Source: Flavobacteriales bacterium
GTDB taxonomy: Bacteria; Bacteroidota; Bacteroidia; Flavobacteriales_F; PHOS-HE28
DNA length: 37,017 nt
Direction of reading: 5' to 3'
Assembly (NCBI GenBank): GCA_016788635.1
Contig: JAEUSU010000004.1
Span: forward strand, 1 to 37,017
Part shown: positions 1 through 6,844 of the stretch, one piece after another
Numbering within the stretch: the first letter of the stretch is position 1
How the letters are laid out: each line of letters opens with the position of its first letter
The notes under the pieces: model-generated
Database searches by the model: none
What the model saw: the letters and a program-made list of their open reading frames with translations, nothing else
Told to the model about the DNA's origin: nothing
Made by a program: the position numbers and the translations under genes

Positions 1-1084
1 CTTTGTCGGCGCTGTCGCTGTAGATGACGCCGCCGAACTGCATCTCGCCTTTCTTGCTCTTCACCACCTTGCGCTGGTTGGCCACGATGCCCACGGCCCA
101 GCCGTCGATGCGGGCGTAGGCGGTGATGATGCTCTGGCCGAAGCCTTCCTTGTATTCGGTGTACTCGCTGTCGTCAACCAACCGCGCGATCACCTCGCGC
201 ATGTCATAGGGCTTGGCGCGGTCGGTTGGGATGAGGCCGTAGATCTCCTTCGGGTCGGCCTTGGGCAGCGCTGGCTTCTCGCGACTGAAGCCCGCGTCCT
301 TCGGCTTGCCCAGCTTGTCCACGATGGCGCGGATCTTCTTCAGGCAGTCCGCATCGTCCTTGCACTTGTAGTCGGTCACCCCGCTGATCTCGCTGTGCGT
401 GGTGGCGCCACCGAGCGTCTCGTTGTCGATGTCCTCGCCGATGGCGGCTTTTACCAGGTAGCTGCCCGCGAGGAAGATGCTGCCGGTCTTCTCCACGATG
501 AGGGCCTCATCGCTCATGATGGGCAGGTAGGCGCCGCCCGCCACGCAGCTGCCCATGACGGCGGCGATCTGCGTGATGCCCATGGAGCTCATCACGGCAT
601 TGTTGCGGAAGATCCGTCCGAAGTGCTCCTTGTCGGGGAAGATCTCGTCCTGCATGGGCAGGTACACGCCGGCGCTGTCCACCAGGTAGATGATGGGCAG
701 GCGGTTCTCGATGGCGATCTCCTGCGCGCGCAGGTTCTTCTTGCCCGTCATGGGGAACCAGGCGCCGGCCTTCACGGTGGCGTCGTTGGCCACCACGATG
801 CACTGGCGCTTGCTCACGTAGCCGATCACGACCACCACACCGGCGCAGGGCGCACCGCCGTGTTCCTTGTACATGCCATCGGCCGCGAAGGCGCCGATCT
901 CGATCCGCGGCGCGCCCTTGTCGAGCAAGGCGTCGATGCGCTCGCGGGCGGTCATCTTGCCTTGCTCCTTGTGTTTGGCGATCTTCTTCTCGCCGCCGCC
1001 GAGGTGGATGGTGCGCAGGCGCTTGTTCAGCTCGCTGATGGCGAGCTTGTTGAAGTCTTCGTTCTTGTTGAATTCGAGGTCCAT
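1..1084 (-). CDS. Biotin-dependent acyl-CoA carboxylase, carboxyltransferase (beta) subunit, 3' end cut by window
   Basis: The frame opens at ATG 1084 (MDLEFNKNEDFNKL) and runs without a stop to base 1, giving about 361 codons of a protein that in this family is usually a little over 500 residues, so the C-terminus is outside the window. The subunit transfers CO2 from carboxybiotin to an acyl-CoA. Visible family features are the N-terminal GGGEKKIAKHKEQGKMTARER segment, the GGAPCAGVVVVIG core and the glycine-rich MGSCVAGGAYLP motif followed by GSIFLAGSYLVKAAIGE, which forms the acyl-CoA/oxyanion region. The DNETLGGATTHSEISGV stretch resembles methylcrotonyl-CoA and related carboxylases more than classical propionyl-CoA carboxylase, but the substrate cannot be settled from sequence. 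No alpha subunit lies in the window. The hydrolase gene upstream is on the same strand, 120 bases away. Confidence 0.9.
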   Translation of the reverse strand, partial: MDLEFNKNEDFNKLAISELNKRLRTIHLGGGEKKIAKHKEQGKMTARERIDALLDKGAPRIEIGAFAADGMYKEHGGAPCAGVVVVIGYVSKRQCIVVANDATVKAGAWFPMTGKKNLRAQEIAIENRLPIIYLVDSAGVYLPMQDEIFPDKEHFGRIFRNNAVMSSMGITQIAAVMGSCVAGGAYLPIMSDEALIVEKTGSIFLAGSYLVKAAIGEDIDNETLGGATTHSEISGVTDYKCKDDADCLKKIRAIVDKLGKPKDAGFSREKPALPKADPKEIYGLIPTDRAKPYDMREVIARLVDDSEYTEYKEGFGQSIITAYARIDGWAVGIVANQRKVVKSKKGEMQFGGVIYSDSADK

Positions 1085-1204
1085 GGGGATCAGAGGATCA
1101 GATGCTTCCGCCGAAGCTTCAGCGTAGGTGGATGATCAGATGATGTCCTGACCTCGCTGACGGCTGATGTGCGAAGATCGGGCAGGAAGGTCAATGGATC
1201 GGGA

Positions 1205-2080
1205 CTATGATAGGAACTCTTGCATCTCCTTGATCAATGCATCGCCTGCCTCTTCATGTACAAAATGCCCGGCCTCCGGAAAGGTCCGCACCATGGCCTG
1301 CGGCAAGGCCTGCTTCCAACGATCCAACAGGTCGGGCGGGAAGAAGCGGTCCTTCATGCCCCAGCAGAGCAGGGTGGGGATGGAACGCAAGCGAACCACA
1401 CGTTCCCATTGTGCCTGCCAGTAGGGACCGGCGTTCTTGATCTCCTGCACGCAGGCGAAGGTGGCCGCGCGTGAGGCTGCATCCGGCAGGGCGCGCCGGT
1501 AGTGCGCATGGGTGGCCTTGCCCAGTTTCTTCCTGTCGCCATACCCGTTGGGCATCATCACGTTCACGCTGAATCCCATCCGCAGGTAGAGGAAGCGCCC
1601 GAGCCGGGACTTCATGATGGCGGTGGGTCTCCTGAAACGCTTGTCGGGCATCAGGTCCCAGAGCCAGGTGTTGTAGAGCACGATGCGTCGCACGTTCTCC
1701 GGATGGGTCAGCGCGTGCTGCAGACCGATGCCGCCACCGAAGTCGGTCACCACCAAGGTGAGGTCCTTCAAGCCGAGATGATCAATGAGGTCCTGCAGGC
1801 GCCGGGCGTGTGCGGCAACGGTGTAATCGGCCTTCGAGGGCTTGTCGCTAAGGCCGAAAGCGAGATGGTCCACAGCCACGCAGCGGTGGGTGGAGGAGAA
1901 GGCCTTGATCAGGTGCCGGAAGCCGAAGCTCCAGTCAGGTGTGCCGTGCACGAAGAGCAGCACCGGGCCATGTCCTTCGTCCACGTAGTGAATGCGGCCA
2001 TTCGAGTGGTGGAAGGTGTGGGGAGCGAAGGGATACTCCTTGCGGTCCACCCAAGCGGGGATGATGAGGTCGGTGGGCAC
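1205..2080 (-). CDS. Alpha/beta hydrolase of the haloalkane-dehalogenase-like type
   Basis: This 291-residue protein has the alpha/beta-hydrolase layout: HGTPDW at 45-50 (oxyanion region), a nucleophile elbow VVTDFGG with Asp113 in place of the usual Ser, an acidic residue in GMKDRF (Asp244) and a C-terminal AGHFVHEE with His272. An Asp nucleophile and the HGxP start are typical of haloalkane dehalogenases and epoxide hydrolases. However, the halide-binding Asn of HGNP is Thr47 and the Trp that normally follows the nucleophile is Phe114, so dehalogenase activity is doubtful. The start is GTG at 2080. A GACCTTCG element at 2092-2085 (one base from the local promoter consensus TACCTTCG) ends four bases before it, suggesting a leaderless transcript. 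wbqC lies 45 bases upstream. The natural substrate is unknown. Confidence 0.85.
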   Translation of the reverse strand: MPTDLIIPAWVDRKEYPFAPHTFHHSNGRIHYVDEGHGPVLLFVHGTPDWSFGFRHLIKAFSSTHRCVAVDHLAFGLSDKPSKADYTVAAHARRLQDLIDHLGLKDLTLVVTDFGGGIGLQHALTHPENVRRIVLYNTWLWDLMPDKRFRRPTAIMKSRLGRFLYLRMGFSVNVMMPNGYGDRKKLGKATHAHYRRALPDAASRAATFACVQEIKNAGPYWQAQWERVVRLRSIPTLLCWGMKDRFFPPDLLDRWKQALPQAMVRTFPEAGHFVHEEAGDALIKEMQEFLS

Positions 2081-2125
2081 GGCGCGAAGGTCATGCGGGG
2101 CTGATCAGGAACCGCTTGATCTTCG

Positions 2126-2815
2126 TCAAGAACGGATGATGCGCGCGGCATCCGGTCCGCAATTGCACACGAGGTCGATCACGCTCATGCGCGGTTGGAA
2201 GCCATGCCGGTCGGCGAAGACCTGGGGGTAGGGGGGCGAGGGCGTGACTTCTGGAGGCAGCGGCTTTTTCTGATGGAAGGTGGTGCGGAGGTCCACATGA
2301 CGAGTAGCGAGTGGCGAGTGGCGAGTGACGCCCTCACTCGCCACTCGGTACTCGCTACTCGGTACTTGATACTCGCCACTCAGTTCCACATAGGTTTCGC
2401 TTACCTCCACCTTCGTCGTCAACCCCACCCACTTCATCCCCAGCCGCAGCGTCGCCATGTCAAGGTCCACGAGCCGCTCGTACTTCTTCAATACCACCGC
2501 TTCGATCTCGTCGATGTAATGGATGAACCAGGGCGTCTTCCCATACGCGCTGCGAATGGCGTGCAGGTGTTGTTGCGGCCAGGTCTCGATGTAGCTGAGG
2601 CCAATGGTGCGCATCGGGATCTTGTTCCCGTGGTCACGGGCGATCTGCACGTTGAGGTCCTGCACGCCGTTGGGCCCCACCACTCGTGTGCGGGTGCGAT
2701 AGCTCTGGCGTTCGTAGTGCTCGCCGATGTCGATGATGACCTTCGGGGAACGGGCCAGCAGGCGGTAGTGCTCCACGCTGCCAAAGTAGAAGGCGGAAAG
2801 GACCGGGATGCTCAT
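2126..2815 (-). CDS. WbqC family protein with an in-frame microrepeat insertion
   Basis: This 229-residue protein starts MSIPVLSAFYFGSVEHY, continues with QSYRTRTRV, WPQQHLHAIRSAYGKTPWF and ends YPQVFADRHGFQPRMSVID, the typical start, middle and end of WbqC proteins. These are thought to act in cell-surface polysaccharide biosynthesis, but the reaction is not firmly known. ATG at 2815 overlaps the stop of the ATPase gene in an ATGA arrangement, which chooses this start and implies translational coupling. Residues about 146-173, between TYVEL and VDLRTTF, are encoded by heptanucleotide repeats in inverted orientation at 2301-2382. That stretch (SEYRVASEG, TRHSPLATRH) looks foreign to the family and is probably a recent in-frame expansion or insertion in a surface loop. 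Confidence 0.88.
   Translation of the reverse strand: MSIPVLSAFYFGSVEHYRLLARSPKVIIDIGEHYERQSYRTRTRVVGPNGVQDLNVQIARDHGNKIPMRTIGLSYIETWPQQHLHAIRSAYGKTPWFIHYIDEIEAVVLKKYERLVDLDMATLRLGMKWVGLTTKVEVSETYVELSGEYQVPSSEYRVASEGVTRHSPLATRHVDLRTTFHQKKPLPPEVTPSPPYPQVFADRHGFQPRMSVIDLVCNCGPDAARIIRS
2301..2382. repeat. Inverted array of a heptanucleotide microrepeat (CGAGTRG / YACTCGN)
   Basis: On the plus strand four consecutive heptamers CGAGTAG, CGAGTGG, CGAGTGG, CGAGTGA fill 2301-2328. After a five-base spacer there are seven heptamers of the complementary unit at 2334-2382: TCACTCG, CCACTCG, GTACTCG, CTACTCG, GTACTTG, ATACTCG, CCACTCA. The two arms can pair into a long imperfect hairpin. The total length adds no frameshift, so wbqC reads through it. 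It is seen directly in the sequence. Whether it is a mobile microrepeat or a replication-slippage product is not known. Confidence 0.9.
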
Positions 2816-3969
2816 ACCATGCGCAGTCGCCCCCCCCAGAAACGCTCCTCCAGCCAGATCTTGAACAGCGGATCGATCCATTCGGTCTCCTCACCGACCA
2901 GGTCGAGGATCTCCTTGTTCTCCAGGGCCTGGGTCACGCGGCGCACGTTCGCACTGGAGCCGAGATCGTAGCGGCGCAGGGTCTCCTTCGAGGTGAATTG
3001 TTCCACACCGTTGAGAAATGCGCGCAGGTAGTTGAGCTGCGGGGTGGTGATGTCATCCACCAGCCGATGATACAGCGCGTCGTGCTGGTTCAGCAGGTCC
3101 TGCAGGGCGGTGTCCACGATGGCGCGTGTGCAGGTACGCCCCTTGGTGCGCAGCCAGGCCGCATGCCCCAGCATTTGCACGTGGTAACTGTGGTCCTGCA
3201 TGCGCGCGACAAGGTGGTCGCAGGTCTCCGCGTTGATCGTCTTTCGTACGCTGGCGAAGCGCGACTGGATGAAGGGTATCCAATCCTCGCGTTTGATCTT
3301 GTCCAGGAACATGATGTCGCCGAAGCGGTAGAAGGGCATGCTCTGCTTGTTGAACAGGTCCATCATCATGTGCCGTTTGCTGCCGTAGATCACGTGGCAC
3401 ACGGCACGCTGGTGCTGCCAGGATGCGCGAAGCATCTTCTGGAACCCGGTGGGATCGGGCAGTTGGGCGATGTTCTGGAACTCATCGATGCAGAGCACCA
3501 GTCGCACCCCCTTCGCGGTGGCCATGCGTTCCGGCAGGTCCAGCAGGGAGGTGATGCTCTTTCGTCCGTCCGGCAGATCGAGCTTCAGGCTGAACTCGCT
3601 TCGGGGGTCCATACCGAAGGAGACCTGCGGCACCACACCGCGCACGAATTCCTTCACGTCCGCGAGCCGCTGTTCCATGGTCCTGCCCAGCGCCTTCACC
3701 ACGGCCTCGGTGGTGCGCTCCAGGAAGTCCTGCTCCGTGCGAACGTGAAAGAGGTCCACGAACGCGAAACGCACGTTGCGCTCACGGGCCATGTCCACGG
3801 CCACCTGCTTGATGAGCGAGGACTTGCCCCAGCGGCGCGGGCTGATGATCACGGTGTTGATGCCGGAGCGGAAGTTCGAGCGGAGCTTGTCGCGCGGCCA
3901 TTCGCGGTCCACGAAATGCTCGCCTGATACAAGCGTGCCGATGAGAAAGGGGGACTGTTCTTCGTTCAT
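2812..3969 (-). CDS. AAA-type ATP-binding protein (archaeal-ATPase-like) with C-terminal winged helix
   Basis: The 385-residue protein has a P-loop SPRRWGKSS (43-51), a Walker B LVLCIDEFQ (157-165), a sensor-like VIYGSKRHMM (193-202), a lid region and a C-terminal winged-helix-like segment (about 310-365, with SKETLRRYDLGSSANVRR). This is the architecture of the ATPase family first noted in archaea and common in Bacteroidota, whose role is mostly unknown. Such proteins are STAND/AAA relatives that may act as regulators or in mobile and defence modules. ATG 3969 (MNEEQSPFL) is preferred over an upstream in-frame start at 4098, which would overlap mnmE and add a non-conserved leader. Its stop overlaps the wbqC start by four bases. 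A promoter and a perfect palindrome lie just upstream. Confidence 0.82.
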   Translation of the reverse strand: MNEEQSPFLIGTLVSGEHFVDREWPRDKLRSNFRSGINTVIISPRRWGKSSLIKQVAVDMARERNVRFAFVDLFHVRTEQDFLERTTEAVVKALGRTMEQRLADVKEFVRGVVPQVSFGMDPRSEFSLKLDLPDGRKSITSLLDLPERMATAKGVRLVLCIDEFQNIAQLPDPTGFQKMLRASWQHQRAVCHVIYGSKRHMMMDLFNKQSMPFYRFGDIMFLDKIKREDWIPFIQSRFASVRKTINAETCDHLVARMQDHSYHVQMLGHAAWLRTKGRTCTRAIVDTALQDLLNQHDALYHRLVDDITTPQLNYLRAFLNGVEQFTSKETLRRYDLGSSANVRRVTQALENKEILDLVGEETEWIDPLFKIWLEERFWGGRLRMV

Positions 3970-3993
3970 TCCAGCGGCATACGGGGTGCCTGG

Positions 3994-4021
3994 CAAATGT
4001 AACAACGATGTTAGTAACAAA
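3994..4021 (-). promoter_or_regulatory. Predicted promoter of the ATPase-wbqC pair
   Basis: On the minus strand TTTG (4021-4018) is followed after 16 bases by TACATTTG (4001-3994), matching the Bacteroidota -33 TTTG and -7 TAnnTTTG elements. The start codon is 24 bases downstream at 3969. The spacer is a little short. Confidence 0.55.
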
Positions 4022-4032
4022 GTAGTTACTAA
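4011..4032. promoter_or_regulatory. Perfect 8+8 bp palindrome, candidate operator
   Basis: TTAGTAAC (4011-4018) and GTTACTAA (4025-4032) are perfect inverted repeats separated by six bases. The left arm overlaps the TTTG of the ATPase promoter, so a dimeric regulator bound here would block it. No T-run follows, which argues against a terminator for mnmE. The surrounding 3970-4072 is noticeably A+T-richer than the genes on either side. Confidence 0.5.
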
Positions 4033-4072
4033 CTGCGGTGTCACATCTGTTGGCGGGCAGGTCCGGGCATGA

Positions 4073-5410
4073 TCACTTCCCGATGCAGAACCTGCCAAAA
4101 ATGCTGCCGAGCAGGTCGTCCGGTGTGATGCGGCCGGTGATCTCGCCCAGGTGATGCTGCGCGCGGCGCAGATCGGCCGCGATCAACTCTCCCCCGTGTT
4201 CACCCAGGATGCCGACACGGGCGGCACGCAGCGCATCATGGGCGTGGCGCAAAGCTTCCACGTGCCGGACGTTCGTCACCACGATGTCGCCCGGCTCCGT
4301 CTGTTTCACCTGCGCGACCAGCCGCTCGCGCAACGCATCCAGCCCCGTACCGGTGCGGGCGGAAATGGCGAGCATTCCAGGGTGTGAAGCCCGGGCGAGG
4401 TCCGTCTTGTTCAGCACGGGGATGGGCTCCGCGCCCACCTTCAGCCGTAAGCGCTGGGCCTCGTCCTTCAGTTCGTCCGGTGTCATGGTGGTGGCATCGC
4501 CAAGCAACAGCACGACCTCCGCCTCGGCCGCCTTGCGGTAGCTGCGTTCAATGCCCAGTTGCTCGATCGCATCCTCCGTTTCACGCAGGCCTGCCGTATC
4601 GATGAAGCGGAAGGTGATGCCATCCAGCACGAGCGTTTCCTCCACGGTGTCACGCGTGGTGCCGGGGATCTCGCTCACAATGGCTCGCTCCTCGCCCAGC
4701 AACGCGTTCAGCAGGGTGCTCTTCCCGCTGTTGGGCGCCCCCACGATGGCCACGGGCACGCCCACACGCACGGCATTGCCATAGCGGAAACTGGCGATGA
4801 GCGTGTCGCATATGGTGGAGAGCTCATCCAGGAGGGCCAGCAGCTCGGGTCGTTCCGCGAAGCGCACGTCCTCCTCGCCGAAATCGAGTTCAAGCTCAAT
4901 GAGCGCGCTCAGGTCGATGAGCTTCTGGCGCAGTTCCTCGATGCGCACGCTGTACCCGCCGCGCAGTTGCGACAAGGCCAGTTTGTGCGCGGCGGCCGTG
5001 CGGCTGGCGATCAGGTCAGCCACGGCCTCGGCCTGTGCCAGGTCCAGCTTCTTGTTGAGGAAGGCCCGCAGGGTGAACTCGCCCGGCCGGGCCAGCCGTG
5101 CCCCGCAGGTGACGAGCGCCTCCAGCACGCGTTGCTGGATGTGCGGCGATCCATGCACGGCCAGCTCCACCACATCTTCGCCGGTATAGCTGCGCGGCTC
5201 AGAGAAGCAGGTGCACAAGGCCTCATCCAGCGGGCCATCCGCATCGTGCAGGTCCACGCGGAAGGCGCGCCGGGCTGCCGGGTGGTGGGGCAGGCCGGGC
5301 GCGATGCCACGGGTGATGGCCACTGCCTGAGGACCGCTGAGGCGTACCAAGGCCACCGCACCCATGCCGGGGGGCGTGCTGATGGCGCAGATGGTGTCGC
5401 GGTCCTCCAT
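4073..5410 (-). CDS. mnmE: tRNA modification GTPase MnmE (TrmE)
   Basis: MnmE, with MnmG, installs the 5-carboxymethylaminomethyl group on wobble uridine of certain tRNAs in the cytoplasm. The 445-residue protein is of normal length. The N-terminal folate-binding domain (MEDRDTICAISTPPG, RPGEFTLRAF) is followed by a helical domain and the inserted G domain with GAPNSGKST (224-232), IPGTTRDT (248-255), DTAG (271-274) and NKTD (334-337). The C-terminus ends FCIGK, with Cys442 being the conserved C(I/L/V)GK cysteine. ATG 5410 gives the conserved N-terminus. The minus-strand CAAATTTG at 5425-5418, close to TAnnTTTG, ends seven bases before it. The gene is divergent from the NADH dehydrogenase gene. 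Confidence 0.97.
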   Translation of the reverse strand: MEDRDTICAISTPPGMGAVALVRLSGPQAVAITRGIAPGLPHHPAARRAFRVDLHDADGPLDEALCTCFSEPRSYTGEDVVELAVHGSPHIQQRVLEALVTCGARLARPGEFTLRAFLNKKLDLAQAEAVADLIASRTAAAHKLALSQLRGGYSVRIEELRQKLIDLSALIELELDFGEEDVRFAERPELLALLDELSTICDTLIASFRYGNAVRVGVPVAIVGAPNSGKSTLLNALLGEERAIVSEIPGTTRDTVEETLVLDGITFRFIDTAGLRETEDAIEQLGIERSYRKAAEAEVVLLLGDATTMTPDELKDEAQRLRLKVGAEPIPVLNKTDLARASHPGMLAISARTGTGLDALRERLVAQVKQTEPGDIVVTNVRHVEALRHAHDALRAARVGILGEHGGELIAADLRRAQHHLGEITGRITPDDLLGSIFGRFCIGK

Positions 5411-5417
5411 GGCGGGT

Positions 5418-5425
5418 CAAATTTG
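5418..5425 (-). promoter_or_regulatory. Candidate -7 element of mnmE
   Basis: CAAATTTG differs from TAnnTTTG at the first base only and ends seven bases before the mnmE ATG, so the transcript would be nearly leaderless. The octamer is its own reverse complement, so its direction is not certain. Confidence 0.4.
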
Positions 5426-5428
5426 GCG

Positions 5429-5436
5429 GATCTTCG
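5429..5436 (+). promoter_or_regulatory. Candidate -7 element of the NADH dehydrogenase gene
   Basis: GATCTTCG resembles the TAnnTTCG elements seen before other genes in this window. It lies 20 bases before the ATG at 5457 in the 46-base divergent spacer with mnmE. Confidence 0.35.
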
Positions 5437-5456
5437 CACCACCCAACCGCACCACC

Positions 5457-6785
5457 ATGACCACTGCCACCCGCCGCGCGTTCGAAGAGTTGCCCTACCC
5501 CACGGTGGTGGTGGTGGGCGGTGGCTTCGCCGGGCTGGAAGTGGTGCAAAGACTGGCGGGCAAACCCTTCAAGGTGATCCTGCTGGACAAGCAGAACCAC
5601 CACTGTTTTCAACCGCTGCTCTACCAGGTGGCCACGGCCAGCCTCAGTGCGGACAGCATCGCGCATCCTTTCCGCCGCACGGTGGGGCCCATGCCCAACG
5701 TGGCCTTCCGCATGGCCGAGGTGCGACGCATCCTGCCGGACCGGAAGTGTGTGGAGACCAATGTCGGGGATTTCGACTACGACGTCCTCATCCTGGCCCA
5801 GGGCAGCACCACCAACTTCTTCGGCAATCAGCAGCTGGCTGAAGTGGCCATGCAGCTGAAGAGCATCAGCCAGGCCTTGGACATCCGCAGTGATTTCCTG
5901 CAGGAGTTCGAACGCGCCATGGTGCTGCGCGATGAGCACGACCTGCGGCGCTGCCTGAATTTCGTGATCGTGGGCGCCGGACCCACCGGCGTGGAGCTGG
6001 CCGGGGCACTGGCCGAGATCAGGCGCACGGTGTTGAAGCGGGAGTATCGCGAGATGAACAGCGAGCTGATGCGCATCGTGCTCATCGACAGCAATGACCG
6101 GGTGTTGAAGAGCTTCTCGGAGACCGCCTCGGCCAATGCGTTGAAGTACCTGGACCTTTTGGGCGTGGAGGTGCGGCTCGGGGTGCGGGTGCTGGGCGGC
6201 GATGAGGACCACATCACCCTGGATGACGGGAGCTCACTGGACACCAACACGGTGATCTGGGCCGCCGGCGTGAAGGGCGCGTTGATACCCGGCCTTGAGG
6301 ACGCGGTGAATGAGCGGGCCAACCGGTATCGCGTGGATGTACACAATGGCGTGGCTGGCTTTCCCGGCATCCACGCCATTGGCGACATCGCCTTGATGGA
6401 AGCCGATCCCGCCTGGCCGAAGGGACATCCGCAGGTGGCCACCGTGGCCATTCAGCAGGGGAGGCACCTGGTGGGGAACATGTTGCGCCGGAACAAAGGC
6501 CTGCAGCCGCTACCGTTCGGTTATGTGGACAAGGGCAGCATGGCGGTGATCGGACGTGGCCACGCCGTGGTGGACATGGGAGGCCGCAGCTACGGCGGGG
6601 TGGTGGCCTGGTTCCTGTGGATGGTGGTGCATGTGGCCAAGCTCGTCAGCTTCCGCAATCGCATCATGGTGCTGGTGAACTGGGCGTGGAAGTACCTCAG
6701 TTGGAAGAACACCATCCGCCTGATCATCCGCCCCTATGTGCGCCACGGCACCTCTGTGTCGCGCCCCTTCGTGGCGCAGGAGTAA
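5457..6785 (+). CDS. ndh: Type II NADH dehydrogenase (NAD(P)/FAD-dependent oxidoreductase)
   Basis: The 442-residue flavoprotein carries two dinucleotide-binding folds: VVVVGGGFAGLE near residue 17 for FAD and FVIVGAGPTGVELAG near residue 165 for NAD(P)H. It also has QNHHCFQPLLYQVATASLS near the flavin, VIWAAGVKG, and HAIGDIA late in the chain. This is the pattern of single-subunit, non-proton-pumping NADH:quinone oxidoreductases bound to the inner face of the membrane. The C-terminal region after about 370 (VVAWFLWMVVHVAKL) is hydrophobic and suits membrane and quinone contact. ATG 5457 is chosen because the fold begins soon after it. The in-frame codons upstream would run into mnmE. The gene looks monocistronic, facing away from mnmE. 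Confidence 0.9.
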   Translation: MTTATRRAFEELPYPTVVVVGGGFAGLEVVQRLAGKPFKVILLDKQNHHCFQPLLYQVATASLSADSIAHPFRRTVGPMPNVAFRMAEVRRILPDRKCVETNVGDFDYDVLILAQGSTTNFFGNQQLAEVAMQLKSISQALDIRSDFLQEFERAMVLRDEHDLRRCLNFVIVGAGPTGVELAGALAEIRRTVLKREYREMNSELMRIVLIDSNDRVLKSFSETASANALKYLDLLGVEVRLGVRVLGGDEDHITLDDGSSLDTNTVIWAAGVKGALIPGLEDAVNERANRYRVDVHNGVAGFPGIHAIGDIALMEADPAWPKGHPQVATVAIQQGRHLVGNMLRRNKGLQPLPFGYVDKGSMAVIGRGHAVVDMGGRSYGGVVAWFLWMVVHVAKLVSFRNRIMVLVNWAWKYLSWKNTIRLIIRPYVRHGTSVSRPFVAQE

Positions 6786-6807
6786 CCTCCACGCGCGTCC
6801 CGCCATC

Positions 6808-6815
6808 TACCTTCG
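6808..6815 (+). promoter_or_regulatory. -7 promoter element of the MFS gene
   Basis: TACCTTCG fits the TAnnTTYG pattern shared by several genes here and lies 29 bases before the GTG at 6845. No clear -33 TTTG is visible. Confidence 0.5.
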
Positions 6816-6844
6816 CCGCCATCGCACCGTAGCACATCCGGCGG

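Noticed and set aside
2126..2971. A 258-codon plus-strand frame (from 2195) over wbqC and a long minus-strand extension of wbqC to 2881
   Set aside because: The plus-strand frame is a shadow of wbqC and the ATPase gene. The extension reads into the ATPase gene, and the ATG at 2815 in the ATGA overlap is the family start.
4011..4032. Palindrome considered as an intrinsic terminator of mnmE
   Set aside because: It has no T-run on the minus strand and overlaps a good promoter for the next gene, so an operator is the better reading.
4559..5842. A 427-codon plus-strand frame crossing mnmE and the start of the NADH dehydrogenase gene
   Set aside because: It covers two firmly identified genes in wrong frames and strands and has a low-complexity, His- and Gln-rich composition.
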